This document shows, piece by piece, positions 16,856-26,983 of a DNA stretch of 64,000 nucleotides. The stretch is from Mucilaginibacter endophyticus (GTDB taxonomy: Bacteria; Bacteroidota; Bacteroidia; Sphingobacteriales; Sphingobacteriaceae), in contig NZ_QPCG01000002.1 of NCBI RefSeq assembly GCF_003351025.1, positions 1,346,890 to 1,410,889 of the forward strand, in the 5' to 3' direction. The notes beneath the pieces are model-generated. The model worked only from the letters and a program-made list of their open reading frames with translations. It was not told where the DNA came from and ran no database searches. A program made the translations under genes and the position numbers. Position 1 is the stretch's first letter; each line of letters starts with the position of its first letter.

Positions 16856-19800
16856 CTATTCTTTATCATTTTTGACAGGGAGCGCGAAGTAAAATGTTGA
16901 GCCTTTTCCTTCCTCACTATCCACCCAAATACGGCCACCTTCACGTTTAATAATCTCGGACGAAATGTATAAACCAAGGCCTAAGCCGGGGAACGTATGC
17001 TGTTTAGCACCGCTAACCCTATAAAACTGTTCAAAAACACGACTTTGCTTTTCTTTTGAGATACCGATCCCGAAATCCTGCACGCTAACCATCACCTCGT
17101 CATTTTCAATCCAACTCTTTAAAATTATATTTTCGGTGTGTGGCGAGTATTTGATGGCATTTGTGATCAGGTTGACTAAAACCTGGCTTATGCGCTCTCT
17201 ATCGGCATACACTTGTCCTGTTTCCTGTAATTGTTCAATAAGTGTATGTTTTTTTGTAGTGCGTTGTAAATCTTCCGTTACCTCCTTAATGAGGGCATTA
17301 AAATCAAACACGGTATAATTAAACTGAAGCCTGCCGGAGTTTATCTTGGTAACATCCAATAAATCGGCAATTAAACTGGTAAGGCGGTTCAACTGGGCAT
17401 CCATCTTGCTGATCATGGATGCTTCCAGGGTGTCGCCTTTTTTGGTTAGCATGCGTTCAAGCACCTGGGTATAGGCTTTAATGCTGGTAACCGGTGTTTT
17501 TAACTCATGGCTTGCTATCCCAATAAATTCGTCTTTTTGCTGCTGCAAAAGCTTTTGTTCGGAAATATCAAAAGTTACCCCTACCATTTGAGTAGCTTTC
17601 CCCATGTCATTATACCGGGCCTTCCCCGAAGCATTGATCCAGTGTATTGAGCCATCGGGCCAGGCAACCCTGTACTCGGCATTATACACTGTTCTGTTCC
17701 TGATAGCCTCGTTTACTCTTTTCTGTACAACATCCTGATATTCGGGCAGCATGACGGATAAAAGATCCGGGAAATTAAATACAGCATCTTTATCAAGCCC
17801 ATAATTGGCTTTGCACTGCGGCGTACAGAACATGATACCCGTTTCCAGGTCCAGTTCATAAGAGCCTAAACGACCGGCTTCAAGGGCAATTTCAAGACGC
17901 TGGTTAATCTGAACAAGCTCCTCCCTTGATTTACGACGGTCGGTAATATCGCGGGCCACCGCAAAAAGATATGGCTCATCCGACAACATCAAACTAACCA
18001 TATTGATCTCTACCGGGTAAACCGTGCCATTTTTACGGCGATAAAGCGTTTCGTACTGCGGGATATTTTGTTGCTGGGCCTTTTTAAAAGCCCGGTTAAA
18101 GGTTACATCATCGTGGTAAATATCTATATCAGCCACGTTCATGGTCAGGGATTCCTCTTCACTGTAACACCAATCATCAAGCGCTACACTATTTACATAG
18201 GCAATCGAACCATCGGCACGTAACAGCATAAATATGTCCGAAGCGTTATCGGCCATAAATTTGAAACGTTTTAGCTCGTCTTCAGCATCCTTTTGTTTGG
18301 TTACGTCTATTACGGTGCCCAGCATCCTGACCGGAATGTGCTCGTCATCATAGTAAACCTTTCCTTCGGCTTCGATCACATGCATGCTTCCGTCCCGCCA
18401 TAAAACTCTCCCGGTATAAAACATATGGCCGGTTTTTAAGGCCTTATCAAATGCCTTATCTCTTATATTCCTGTCATCCGGGAAAATCCTGTCGATATAA
18501 TTATCGTGTTCCGGCGACTCGTCAATATCCATAATCACGTTAAAACGCGGTGATGTGATAACCTCGTCGGTAACCAGGTTCAGGTCAAAGGTGCCCATCT
18601 CGGCAACATCAATAGCCAATCTGGCGCGTTCTTCAGCGTCTTCGATCTTACGTTTGGCAATTACCTGGTTGGTTACTTCAGATGCTACCGCGATGATGCC
18701 GGTAACGCCGTTACTATCTTTTAAAGCCTCGTAAACAAAGTCTACATAAGTTTTTTGGATCTTGCCATTACGGGGCAGGTATACAGGCCTTTCAACAGCA
18801 ATAAATCTTTCGCCGGTGTTGTATACATTGTCAAGCAAGGCTTCAAGGCCCTGTCCTTTAGCTTCCGGTAAACCTTCAAAAATTGGCTTGCCAACAGTTT
18901 CTTCGGCTGTTTTGCCCCACAACTCAAACACCGGGGCATTGGCAATCTCAACCACATAATCCCTTCCTTTAAAAACGGCAATGGCAACGGGCGCCTGTAA
19001 TATCAGCGAGCGAAAATTCTGTTCACTTTCTATAAGTTCAAGGCGGGCTACCGTTTCATCAGTTATATCCTGTAGCGTGCCGTTTAACCTGATGGCTACT
19101 CCATTTTCATCATACAACGCTTTACCCTTGGCCCTCACTACACGCTCAATTTTTGTACGGGGATTTACAATGGTATATTCAACGTCGTACTTGCCACCCG
19201 ATGATGGTAGTAAAGCTGCACGTATAGCGTCAGCAACGCGTTGCCTGTCTTTTTCTGCAATTACCGCTATTGCCGAGTCAAGTTCTATTTCATCATGAGG
19301 GTCTAATCCAAACCAATCTTTTAACCTGTCGTTACCGATAAATTTATTAGTATGGGGATTAAGATCCCAGGTGCCCAATTCGGCAGCATCAATAGCAAAC
19401 TCCAACTCGGTTTTGCTTTCTTTTAGTTTATTGAATGCCAGCACCTTTTCGGTAGTTTCGGTACAAGCTACGAGGATTCCTCCTGGCTTGCCTGATTCAT
19501 CAATAACAGGGCTGTAGCTAAATGTCCAGTAAATATCTTCGATAGTGCCATTCCGAAAAAATGGGATCAATTGGTCTTCATGCCAGGTTGCACCACCACC
19601 GGATAGCACCTGCTCAATCAATGGTTCGAGAATATGCCAAATCTCGGCCCAGAAAATTTTGGCCGGCTGTCCTAAAAGTGTGGGGTGCTTACCGTTTACC
19701 CCAAGGCTGGGGCGATAGGCATCGTTATAAAAGCAAACAAGATCGGGCCCCCAATACATAAACATCGGGAAGCGCGAATTTAGAACGATACCTATGGTGG

Positions 19801-19921
19801 TGCGCAGGCTTACCGGCCATTGATCTGGTGTACCAATAGATGATCCGGACCAGTCATGTGCCCTAATCAGCGCGCCCATCTCGCCGCCGCCCTCCAAAAA
19901 TTTCAAACTATCCTGCTGCAT
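16856..19921 (-). CDS. Soluble multi-PAS sensor histidine kinase
   Basis: This 1021-residue kinase has no signal peptide or transmembrane helix, so it is cytoplasmic. About six PAS/PAC units precede the kinase core (about residues 30-160, 170-290, 300-420, 430-545, 550-665, 675-790). Several end in the PAC signature of the type GTLQDITD, ARDITDR or VTFDISEQK. The H-box is ASHELKTPVTSI with His805. The ATPase domain shows NLITNAIKYSP, DFGIGISKE and GLGLGLYISSEI. It is encoded directly before a receiver-only protein. Such long PAS chains usually integrate several cytoplasmic inputs (redox, light or small ligands), but no cofactor-binding residue could be assigned by eye. Confidence 0.92.
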   Translation of the reverse strand: MQQDSLKFLEGGGEMGALIRAHDWSGSSIGTPDQWPVSLRTTIGIVLNSRFPMFMYWGPDLVCFYNDAYRPSLGVNGKHPTLLGQPAKIFWAEIWHILEPLIEQVLSGGGATWHEDQLIPFFRNGTIEDIYWTFSYSPVIDESGKPGGILVACTETTEKVLAFNKLKESKTELEFAIDAAELGTWDLNPHTNKFIGNDRLKDWFGLDPHDEIELDSAIAVIAEKDRQRVADAIRAALLPSSGGKYDVEYTIVNPRTKIERVVRAKGKALYDENGVAIRLNGTLQDITDETVARLELIESEQNFRSLILQAPVAIAVFKGRDYVVEIANAPVFELWGKTAEETVGKPIFEGLPEAKGQGLEALLDNVYNTGERFIAVERPVYLPRNGKIQKTYVDFVYEALKDSNGVTGIIAVASEVTNQVIAKRKIEDAEERARLAIDVAEMGTFDLNLVTDEVITSPRFNVIMDIDESPEHDNYIDRIFPDDRNIRDKAFDKALKTGHMFYTGRVLWRDGSMHVIEAEGKVYYDDEHIPVRMLGTVIDVTKQKDAEDELKRFKFMADNASDIFMLLRADGSIAYVNSVALDDWCYSEEESLTMNVADIDIYHDDVTFNRAFKKAQQQNIPQYETLYRRKNGTVYPVEINMVSLMLSDEPYLFAVARDITDRRKSREELVQINQRLEIALEAGRLGSYELDLETGIMFCTPQCKANYGLDKDAVFNFPDLLSVMLPEYQDVVQKRVNEAIRNRTVYNAEYRVAWPDGSIHWINASGKARYNDMGKATQMVGVTFDISEQKLLQQQKDEFIGIASHELKTPVTSIKAYTQVLERMLTKKGDTLEASMISKMDAQLNRLTSLIADLLDVTKINSGRLQFNYTVFDFNALIKEVTEDLQRTTKKHTLIEQLQETGQVYADRERISQVLVNLITNAIKYSPHTENIILKSWIENDEVMVSVQDFGIGISKEKQSRVFEQFYRVSGAKQHTFPGLGLGLYISSEIIKREGGRIWVDSEEGKGSTFYFALPVKNDKE

Positions 19922-20020
19922 TTACGATTGTACGATGAAGTAAACATCAACACCTAAGTTAAGTTTTACAATCGTATTAATTACCTATGAATTAATTTTA
20001 TTCACAAAATAGCAATTATC

Positions 20021-20803
20021 CTAAAAATCAGAGTAGTCTGCCGGGCGAAGAAAGATGATGTCGGCATGTGATACATTGTGCTGATACTCCGGTTTAGCCG
20101 AAAGCGTTTTCCAATATTCATCCTTACCAAAAGCATCCCAATGTTTGTCCCTGTCCTCTTTACTGTTAAAGGAGGTCATGTACATCAGGTTTGGCATATG
20201 GCTGCCTGCAATAACTTCCGAATAAAAAACGGCGTTGAAACCAAGGCGCTTAAAAAGACCTATTTCATCGCCAACATTAAACATAGTTACCTTGTTAACG
20301 TTCAATTTTTCGGTAGGGCTTTCATAGCTGCGCAATTCATAAACCCTGTCGGCCTTTTTTGCGGTAAGGTTAGGAACGTTTGTAGAGGGCATTCCCGGAA
20401 AAGCCTGCAATATGATAGTCTCCAAACGGGTGTAAGGCTGTTCGTTATAAGCGGCATCAATATACTCTTTGCCATCGGCAAGGTATGCGGCATCGGCCTC
20501 CAATTTTTGGTCAATCCCCATTAATTTGTCCCAGGACTGAAAAGGTGTAAACACATATATCAGCTTTGCTGTATCAACCTGTGTAACGGGTTTAAATACT
20601 CCAACATTTTTTACGCCCGCCCTGTGCAGTGCTGGGATATAAGCTTGTTGTAAATATTTTTCTATTGTGCTTTCCTGCGCCTGGGTTTTGTAGTGATATA
20701 TTTTAAGCTGATAATAATTACGCGCAGGGGCATTTGCAAATACTGAGGCTACAATAAAAAAACAGGCTACAAAGCCAAGGGATGTTTTATTAACAAAGTT
20801 CAT
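20021..20803 (-). CDS. Exported NIPSNAP-family protein
   Basis: This protein of about 260 residues has a signal peptide (hydrophobic LGFVACFFIVASVFA, cleavage near ANA) and two NIPSNAP/ferredoxin-like repeats. These are recognised by YYQLKIYHYKTQ near the mature start and by VYELRSYESPTEKLN about 120 residues later, each followed by a W-containing segment (PFQSWDKLM and DKHWDAFGKDEYWK). The biochemical role of bacterial NIPSNAP proteins is not established. An ATG at 20839 overlaps the upstream kinase stop as ATGA and is an alternative start. I prefer 20803 because it places the signal peptide at the N-terminus. Tight spacing suggests co-transcription with the hybrid kinase. Confidence 0.85.
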   Translation of the reverse strand: MNFVNKTSLGFVACFFIVASVFANAPARNYYQLKIYHYKTQAQESTIEKYLQQAYIPALHRAGVKNVGVFKPVTQVDTAKLIYVFTPFQSWDKLMGIDQKLEADAAYLADGKEYIDAAYNEQPYTRLETIILQAFPGMPSTNVPNLTAKKADRVYELRSYESPTEKLNVNKVTMFNVGDEIGLFKRLGFNAVFYSEVIAGSHMPNLMYMTSFNSKEDRDKHWDAFGKDEYWKTLSAKPEYQHNVSHADIIFLRPADYSDF

Positions 20804-20835
20804 AATGGCAGATGGTTTCCGGAGTAAATATAAAC

Positions 20836-23800
20836 TCATTTTAGTAAAGTTTTGTTAAGCCCGTTTATATATTTCCCCCATTTTTCAAGCATCTCCATTA
20901 AATCAGAAAGCTTCATGGGCTTACTCAGGTAATCATTCATTCCGGCATCAAGACAGGCCTGCCGGTCTTCGGGCATTGCATTGGCAGTCATCGCTATGAT
21001 AACCGGCTGCTCCTGCATATTGCTGCGGATAAAACGGGTTGTTTCCAGGCCATCCATATCGGGCATCTGCACATCCATCAAAATCAAATCGTAATGCTTA
21101 ACCACCATGGCATTTAATGCCACGTGACCATTTTCGGCAATATCCGCACTATAGCCCATTTTGCTTAGCATATGGATAGCCAGCTTTTGGTTTATTAAAT
21201 TATCCTCAGCTATCAGGATGCTCATCGGATAATTTCTGGCAAAATCTTTTGAAAACACTGTTTGCACCGGTTGCACCTCGATTTTAATCCCGCTGCCAGT
21301 TTTTAACTGTTCAACAATATACTTGTGCAAAAGATTATGCTTGGTTGGCTTTGTCAGTACGGCATTAAACACAGTATCTTCCCGCTTACCTTGCTCACTG
21401 CCTATTGAACTCAACAAAATGATAGGCATATCCGGAAATTTTAGCCTCACCGCTTTAGCCAGCTGTAAACCGTCCATTTCGGGCATGCTCATGTCAGTTA
21501 TTAAAAGATCAACCTTTTCATCTTGCTGTTCAAGCACTTTCAGGGCTTCATTGCCTGAAGCAACAACTACCGGGTCATATTTCCATTGCCTTAGCTGGGT
21601 GTCAATAATACCTCGGTTGGTGGCGTTATCATCAACAAATAAAACGCGTTTATTTTCAAGTTCGGCAAGGTTGAGATAAACATAATTTCGTTTTACCTGC
21701 TGCCCTACTTTTGATTTTATGGTAAACGAAAAGGTAGTCCCCCTCCCTATTTCACTTTGTACGCCGATATCGCCCCCCATTAGCCTGACCAGTTTTTCGC
21801 TGATAGCCAGGCCCAGGCCAGTGCCTCCGTATTTACGTGTGGTACTGGAATCAACCTGCGAAAATGGTTTAAACAAGCGCTCCAGTTTATCGTCAGGGAT
21901 ACCGATACCCGTGTCCCTGATCTTAAATATCAATTCCAGATCATCTCCTTTTTGTGTCTTTACTCCCGCGCTTATAAAAACCTCGCCCTGGGTAGTAAAT
22001 TTCACCGCGTTGCCTACCAGGTTAATCAGGATCTGGCGAAGCCGTATGGAATCGCAAATGATCTGTACAGGCACGTTGTGCTCCACTTGATAAACCAGGT
22101 CAAGATTTAAACGGGAAGCCTTTTCGGCAAAAACATCTAAAACACCTTCTATGCAATCCCTCAAGTCAAAATCTTCTTCATCAAGCTCCATATTGCCTGA
22201 TTCAATTTTGGAGAAATCGAGGATATCGTTAATTACCGTTAAAAGCGCGTCGCCGCAATTTTTTATGGTTTCGGTGTATTCTTCCTGTTCGGTGGTAAGT
22301 TTAGTGCTGCCCAGCAATGTTGCCATGCCAATAACGCCATTCATAGGCGTACGGATCTCATGGCTCATGGTAGCCAGGAAAATACTTTTGGCTTTGTTAG
22401 CATTCTCTGCTTCTTCCCGGGCCTTTTCTGATATTTCGCGGGCTACGCGCTCGTTCTCTGTCATTTGCACCAGGCTTTCGGTGCGCTCCTTTACCTGCCG
22501 CTCCAGTACCATTTTTTGAGCCTTCAGAAACTTAACCCGGTATTTGAAAATTAAATACAACAACGCTATTATCGCTATCACAACAATTAGCCTAAACCAC
22601 CAGGTCATCCAAAATGGCGGCACTATTGTAATTTTCAACCCGGTTGAAGCCGGCGACCATAAGCCTGACGCATTCTGATATCTTAATTTAAAAACATAAT
22701 CTCCTGGGGGTAAATTGGTGTACGAAGCGGTGTTACGGCTTCCAACATTATTCCAATCGGTATCAAAATTTTCAAGTATATAGCTGTAATTCTTTTTATC
22801 TGCCGATGAGTAATCAAGCGCCGCATATTGCAATGTTATTACCGATTGTTTGTGCGACAACCTAATATCTCTGGTATCACTTATATCCTGCTTTAAAGGC
22901 GAAGGATCGTCTTTATCGCGAGCTATTTTCACCGTTTTATTGAACAATTGAAAATTGGTGATCACCAGTGGCATAAATACAGACGGTTTTAAGATCTGCC
23001 GGGGAGTAAAAGAATTAAAACCGTTGATGCCGCCGAAAAAGAGCCGCCCCTCTCTGGTTTGCAGGGCCGAATGTGATTTAAATTCCTCATCCTGCAAGCC
23101 GTCTTCAATAGTATAATTTTTAAAAGTGTGCTTAACCGGGTCATAATTGGATAAACCATTATTGGTACTTACCCAAATGGTGCCTAATTTATCTTCGCGT
23201 ACAGCATAAATAACATCGCTCGGCAAGCCATCTTTTGTAGTAAATGCTGTAAAATGTTTGGTAACCGGGTTAAGGAGATTGAGCCCTGAAAGAGTACTGA
23301 TCCAGATTTGTCCCTTGCTGTCTTCAAACAAATCCGGGATACTGTTATTACTGATACTGTTCCGCTTTTCATCATGCTGGAAGCGGGTAAAGGTCCCGGT
23401 TTTCCTGTCCATCAGGTTTAAACCGGCATCAAATGTACCTACCCAAAAATTGTTATTATGATCTTCAAGCAAAGCGTATACCCTGTCGCTGCTGATACTT
23501 TTTGGATCATTCAGATCATAGCGAAATGCCGAAAATGTGCCCGACTTTTCATCATACAGGTCAAGCCCCCCATTGTAAGTACCCACCCAGGTACGGTTAT
23601 CGCGCGTTTGGGTAAGCGCGTAAATATTGTTATTGCTTAAACTGCCGGGTTTTGTAGCATCATGCTTAAAACTGGTAAACCTGCCCGTTTTAGGGTCAAA
23701 GCGGCACAAACCATCTCCCCAGGTGCCCATCCAGAAATTACCGCTGTGGTCTTGGGTAATTTTCAATACATAATTCCCTACCAGGCTATTTGGATTTTTA

Positions 23801-25026
23801 GGATCATTCACGTAGTGTTTAACCGTGCCATCTTTATTAAATACATTAACACCGCCGCCATCGGTACCAACCCAGATATTGCCGTACTGATCTTCGTGCA
23901 GACTAAGTACAAAGTTATTGGCCAGGCTTTGTGGCGATGAGTTATGCCTGAAATGCGAAAAGCTTTCGGTACTGTGCTTGTACAGGTTTATGCCGCCGCT
24001 GAAAGCCCCAAGCCACATGTTGCCCATCCTGTCGCGGCAAATACTATAAATGGAGTTACCGTTGATACTGCCCCGGTCAATATCGTCGTGTTTGTAATTG
24101 CTTACTTTACCTGTTGCCGGATCGAGGATATTAACGCCGTTGTTCTCAGAACCTATCCAAAGCTTACCATTCAGGTCCATGCTTAACGATAAAATGGTAT
24201 TGCCTGCAATGGTATTAGGATCGGTATCACTATGAATATAGTGCTTAAACGTGCCCGCCTCCGGAGTAAATAAATTAAGACCGCCATCTTCCGTACCAAC
24301 CCATAGCCGACCGGAATTATCTTCATAAATACTGCTTACATAAGTCCCGGAAAGGCTTGTATTCACGCCGGGTTGATTTTGGTAACTGTTAAATGTTCCT
24401 GTTTTCCTGTCGAATAGGTTTAGACCGCCGCCCAGGGTACCTACCCATAAACGATGCTTTGAATCCTCCTTCAGTGCTGTTACATCGTCATTACTTAATG
24501 ACGATGGCTTTTCATCATCATGCTTATAATGGGTGATCCTGTTTTTACGGATATCAAACCTGTCGAGCCCTCCTTTTTGGCTGGCTATCCATAATATTCC
24601 TTCGTGATCAAATATTAGCCTGTTTACAAAATTGCTTGATATGGTGTTTGAATTGGCATTGTCATGAAAGTAATGTGCAAACTTGCCGGTTTTCCGGTCA
24701 AGTTTATTCAGGCCGAAAAGTGTGGCCAGCCAAATATTGCCATCCTTATCCTCAGCAATATCCGATACCAGGTTACTGCTTAGGGAATTATCATCCTGGA
24801 TACTATGTTTATAGATTACAAAGCCGTAGCCATCATAGCGGTTAAGGCCATCGCGGGTGCCAATCCACATAAAACCCCGGCTATCCTGGATGATGGTGCT
24901 TACATTAATTTGAGATAATCCCTCGCGTGTACCAATGTGTTCAAACTTAAGGTTCCTATCCTGCGAAAACCCGTTTTGAGCAACCAATAAGGCAATTGCA
25001 ACAAACAAATACTTATAGCTATTCAC
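20836..25026 (-). CDS. Two-component-regulator-propeller hybrid histidine kinase with two receivers
   Basis: This 1396-residue sensor has a signal peptide and a large periplasmic part made of about fourteen regulator-propeller repeats (residues about 30-690, recurring WIGT..GGLN and WVGT patterns). A Y_Y_Y domain (about 725-800) and one transmembrane helix (LIVVIAIIALLYLIF) follow. The cytoplasmic part has a coiled coil, the H-box MSHEIRTPMNGV with His889, an ATPase domain (N-box NLVGNAVKF, GTGLGLAISEKL), and two receiver domains with Asp1178 and Asp1318. Unlike the glycan-sensing hybrid systems of Bacteroidota, it has no AraC-type DNA-binding domain, and no Hpt domain is visible. Its output must therefore go through another protein. 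The ligand is unknown. Confidence 0.94.
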   Translation of the reverse strand: MNSYKYLFVAIALLVAQNGFSQDRNLKFEHIGTREGLSQINVSTIIQDSRGFMWIGTRDGLNRYDGYGFVIYKHSIQDDNSLSSNLVSDIAEDKDGNIWLATLFGLNKLDRKTGKFAHYFHDNANSNTISSNFVNRLIFDHEGILWIASQKGGLDRFDIRKNRITHYKHDDEKPSSLSNDDVTALKEDSKHRLWVGTLGGGLNLFDRKTGTFNSYQNQPGVNTSLSGTYVSSIYEDNSGRLWVGTEDGGLNLFTPEAGTFKHYIHSDTDPNTIAGNTILSLSMDLNGKLWIGSENNGVNILDPATGKVSNYKHDDIDRGSINGNSIYSICRDRMGNMWLGAFSGGINLYKHSTESFSHFRHNSSPQSLANNFVLSLHEDQYGNIWVGTDGGGVNVFNKDGTVKHYVNDPKNPNSLVGNYVLKITQDHSGNFWMGTWGDGLCRFDPKTGRFTSFKHDATKPGSLSNNNIYALTQTRDNRTWVGTYNGGLDLYDEKSGTFSAFRYDLNDPKSISSDRVYALLEDHNNNFWVGTFDAGLNLMDRKTGTFTRFQHDEKRNSISNNSIPDLFEDSKGQIWISTLSGLNLLNPVTKHFTAFTTKDGLPSDVIYAVREDKLGTIWVSTNNGLSNYDPVKHTFKNYTIEDGLQDEEFKSHSALQTREGRLFFGGINGFNSFTPRQILKPSVFMPLVITNFQLFNKTVKIARDKDDPSPLKQDISDTRDIRLSHKQSVITLQYAALDYSSADKKNYSYILENFDTDWNNVGSRNTASYTNLPPGDYVFKLRYQNASGLWSPASTGLKITIVPPFWMTWWFRLIVVIAIIALLYLIFKYRVKFLKAQKMVLERQVKERTESLVQMTENERVAREISEKAREEAENANKAKSIFLATMSHEIRTPMNGVIGMATLLGSTKLTTEQEEYTETIKNCGDALLTVINDILDFSKIESGNMELDEEDFDLRDCIEGVLDVFAEKASRLNLDLVYQVEHNVPVQIICDSIRLRQILINLVGNAVKFTTQGEVFISAGVKTQKGDDLELIFKIRDTGIGIPDDKLERLFKPFSQVDSSTTRKYGGTGLGLAISEKLVRLMGGDIGVQSEIGRGTTFSFTIKSKVGQQVKRNYVYLNLAELENKRVLFVDDNATNRGIIDTQLRQWKYDPVVVASGNEALKVLEQQDEKVDLLITDMSMPEMDGLQLAKAVRLKFPDMPIILLSSIGSEQGKREDTVFNAVLTKPTKHNLLHKYIVEQLKTGSGIKIEVQPVQTVFSKDFARNYPMSILIAEDNLINQKLAIHMLSKMGYSADIAENGHVALNAMVVKHYDLILMDVQMPDMDGLETTRFIRSNMQEQPVIIAMTANAMPEDRQACLDAGMNDYLSKPMKLSDLMEMLEKWGKYINGLNKTLLK

Positions 25027-25206
25027 AGTAACGGGCTGTATTAAAAATTAATAAAATTGGCTTACCTAAGCAAGAAACAAAATGGCTTATAGCTTAACTT
25101 ATACGGCCACTATTATTTATAAGTTTAAAATAGATAAAAAAAGTAACAAAACAGATACCATTAAGCAATATTGAACTCAGCAGGCCAAACCCAAAAATCG
25201 CAACAT

Positions 25207-25238
25207 AAAAAAAGCCTCCCAGTGTTTACGGGAGGCTT
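25207..25238 (-). terminator. Terminator of the catabolic cluster
   Basis: On the minus strand, AAGCCTCCC and GGGAGGCTT form a perfect nine-pair stem with a nine-base loop (25212-25238), followed by seven T. It lies 27 bases after the DUF1080 gene stop. The gap between this and 25026 holds nothing else I recognise. Confidence 0.85.
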
Positions 25239-25264
25239 ACAATATTTTTAGTTATTGATATAGC

Positions 25265-26035
25265 TTACAGCTCTCTTACCCAAATATTACGGAAGCTAAG
25301 CGGCTCGCTTTTATCGCCGTGAGCTTGTAATTTAATTGGCGATGGGCCGTGTTTTTTACCCTCGTAAGATGGTTTACCAATGTACTGTGTAGGGCCAAGC
25401 AACTCAAAGTTATTTTCAACCAACACACCATTGAAAAACACGGTAGCTCTTGCTGCTGATTTCAATGAACCATCCTCGTTAAATACAGGAGCAGTCCAGA
25501 TCACGTCATAAACATTCCACTCGCCAGGTTTGCGGCCAGGGTTTGCCAACGGAATAACTTGTTTGTACAAGCTGCCTGCCATACCGTTAACGTAAGTTTT
25601 GTTTTCGTATGAATCTAAAACCTGAAGTTCGTAACCGGCATCGCCTTTACCTATTGAGGCTAAAAACACACCGCTGTTACCACGGGCTTGTCCGGTACCG
25701 GTAATACTTGCAGGTACTTTCCATTCAATGTGCAATTGGTAATTACCAAAGCTTTTTTTGGTTTCGATGTTACCTGTAGCTTTGTTTACAGTAAGTACAT
25801 CACCTTTTACCAACCATTTGGCAGGGGTTTTATCTTCAACAGAAACCCATTCGTCAAGGCCTTTGCCATTGAACAAAATGATGGCATCTGAAGGAGCATC
25901 ACCTAAATTTTTGCCCGGGGTAACTACTTTAGGTACCGGTTCCCAAATTTCTGTGTCTTCAGGTTTCGCATTTTGTGCGTTCGCCATGAAGCAGCTACCT
26001 GCTAAAAGGGCGGTTAATATTAAAGGATATTTCAT
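25265..26035 (-). CDS. DUF1080 / 3-keto-disaccharide hydrolase-family protein
   Basis: This 256-residue exported protein has a signal peptide (MKYPLILTALLAGSCFMANAQ) followed by one DUF1080 domain, a concanavalin-like beta-sandwich. Family signatures are FNGKGLDEW, the GNSGVFL turn, YELQVLDSYENKTY and the C-terminal PLSFRNIWVREL. Pfam now names this family 3-keto-disaccharide hydrolase, and it is often found beside GMC and Gfo/Idh oxidoreductases, as here. The likely role is cleavage or elimination of a 3-oxo-glycoside produced in the periplasm by the dehydrogenases of this cluster. It is the last gene before the terminator at 25207. Confidence 0.9.
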   Translation of the reverse strand: MKYPLILTALLAGSCFMANAQNAKPEDTEIWEPVPKVVTPGKNLGDAPSDAIILFNGKGLDEWVSVEDKTPAKWLVKGDVLTVNKATGNIETKKSFGNYQLHIEWKVPASITGTGQARGNSGVFLASIGKGDAGYELQVLDSYENKTYVNGMAGSLYKQVIPLANPGRKPGEWNVYDVIWTAPVFNEDGSLKSAARATVFFNGVLVENNFELLGPTQYIGKPSYEGKKHGPSPIKLQAHGDKSEPLSFRNIWVREL

Positions 26036-26056
26036 CTCTATTCGGTTTTAATTGGT

Positions 26057-26932
26057 TTAAACGTGAAGTGTATCTTTCAAATATGAAGCGCTTTTCGCAA
26101 TGCTCACATACGGATCGATGTTGGTAAAGTTTTCCTGCTCAACAATAAAGTGCTTAATGCCGGCCAGTTTAGCTTTACCTAATATAGTTTTAAAGTCGAT
26201 ATCGCCATTGCCAATTTCTGTATTCAATTCGGCATTGGTTTTATCCCTGTCTTTAACGTGTACAAATTCAAAGCGGCCAGGGTGTTTTGAAAAGATCTCA
26301 ACCGGATCTTTACCGGCGCGTACTACCCAGTAAATATCCATTTCCATGGCTACCAGTTTAGGGTCGGTGTTGTTCAATACTACATCGTAAAAAGTAGTAT
26401 CGCCAACAGGAGCCCATTCAAAGTTATGGTTATGATAACCTAACTTCAAGCCAGATTTTTTCAGGATCTCGGCTATCTTATTCATTTTATCAGCAACACC
26501 TTTGCAATCATCAACTGTTTTAATAAAGTTGTGATTTAACGCAGGGATGATGATATGCGATTGACCAATTGTATTGGCAACTTCAATATAAGCGTTCAGA
26601 TCATCAGTTTTACCTGAGCCTAAATACTCATCTAAACCGTAATGGCCGCTTGCAGTTGTTAAGCCGTTATCTTTTAAAAGCTGGCTAAATTCTTTGCCTT
26701 TTAAACCCCAGTAACCGGTTTCTTTGTTAAAACCAAAGGTTTCAACTTCTTTATAACCGGCTTTTGCTACCTGTGCAATAACACCTTTTACATCTTTGGG
26801 TAATTGATCGCGCAGGCTATACAATTGCAGGCCCACTTTATTTGTAGCTTTAGCCGATATCAACTTAGGTGCAATAACCGCACCGGCAGCAATTAATCCG
26901 GCTTGTGCTAAAAATGTTCTTCTGGTTGTCAT
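26057..26932 (-). CDS. Tat-exported sugar phosphate isomerase/epimerase-family TIM barrel
   Basis: This 291-residue protein starts with a Tat signal (TTRRTFLAQAGLIAAGAVIAP). A xylose-isomerase-like TIM barrel follows, with VGLQLYSLRDQL, GYKEVETFGF, LGYHNHNFEW, MEMDIYWVVRAG, FEFVHVKDRD and HFIVEQENF. The conserved His, Asp and Glu on the strand ends would bind a divalent metal. Periplasmic location means the substrate is a free sugar or 3-keto-sugar rather than a sugar phosphate. Members of this family in comparable clusters act as isomerases, epimerases or hydratases of keto-sugars; which applies here is open. It lies 21 bases upstream of the DUF1080 gene. Confidence 0.88.
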   Translation of the reverse strand: MTTRRTFLAQAGLIAAGAVIAPKLISAKATNKVGLQLYSLRDQLPKDVKGVIAQVAKAGYKEVETFGFNKETGYWGLKGKEFSQLLKDNGLTTASGHYGLDEYLGSGKTDDLNAYIEVANTIGQSHIIIPALNHNFIKTVDDCKGVADKMNKIAEILKKSGLKLGYHNHNFEWAPVGDTTFYDVVLNNTDPKLVAMEMDIYWVVRAGKDPVEIFSKHPGRFEFVHVKDRDKTNAELNTEIGNGDIDFKTILGKAKLAGIKHFIVEQENFTNIDPYVSIAKSASYLKDTLHV

Positions 26933-26983
26933 GTATTTGTTTTAGTTAGTTTAGCTTTTTAGAGTGATAAGGTGATGTAAGGT

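Noticed and set aside
20803..20839. Start of the NIPSNAP gene at the ATGA overlap (20839)
   Set aside because: It adds 12 residues before the signal peptide; kept only as an alternative.
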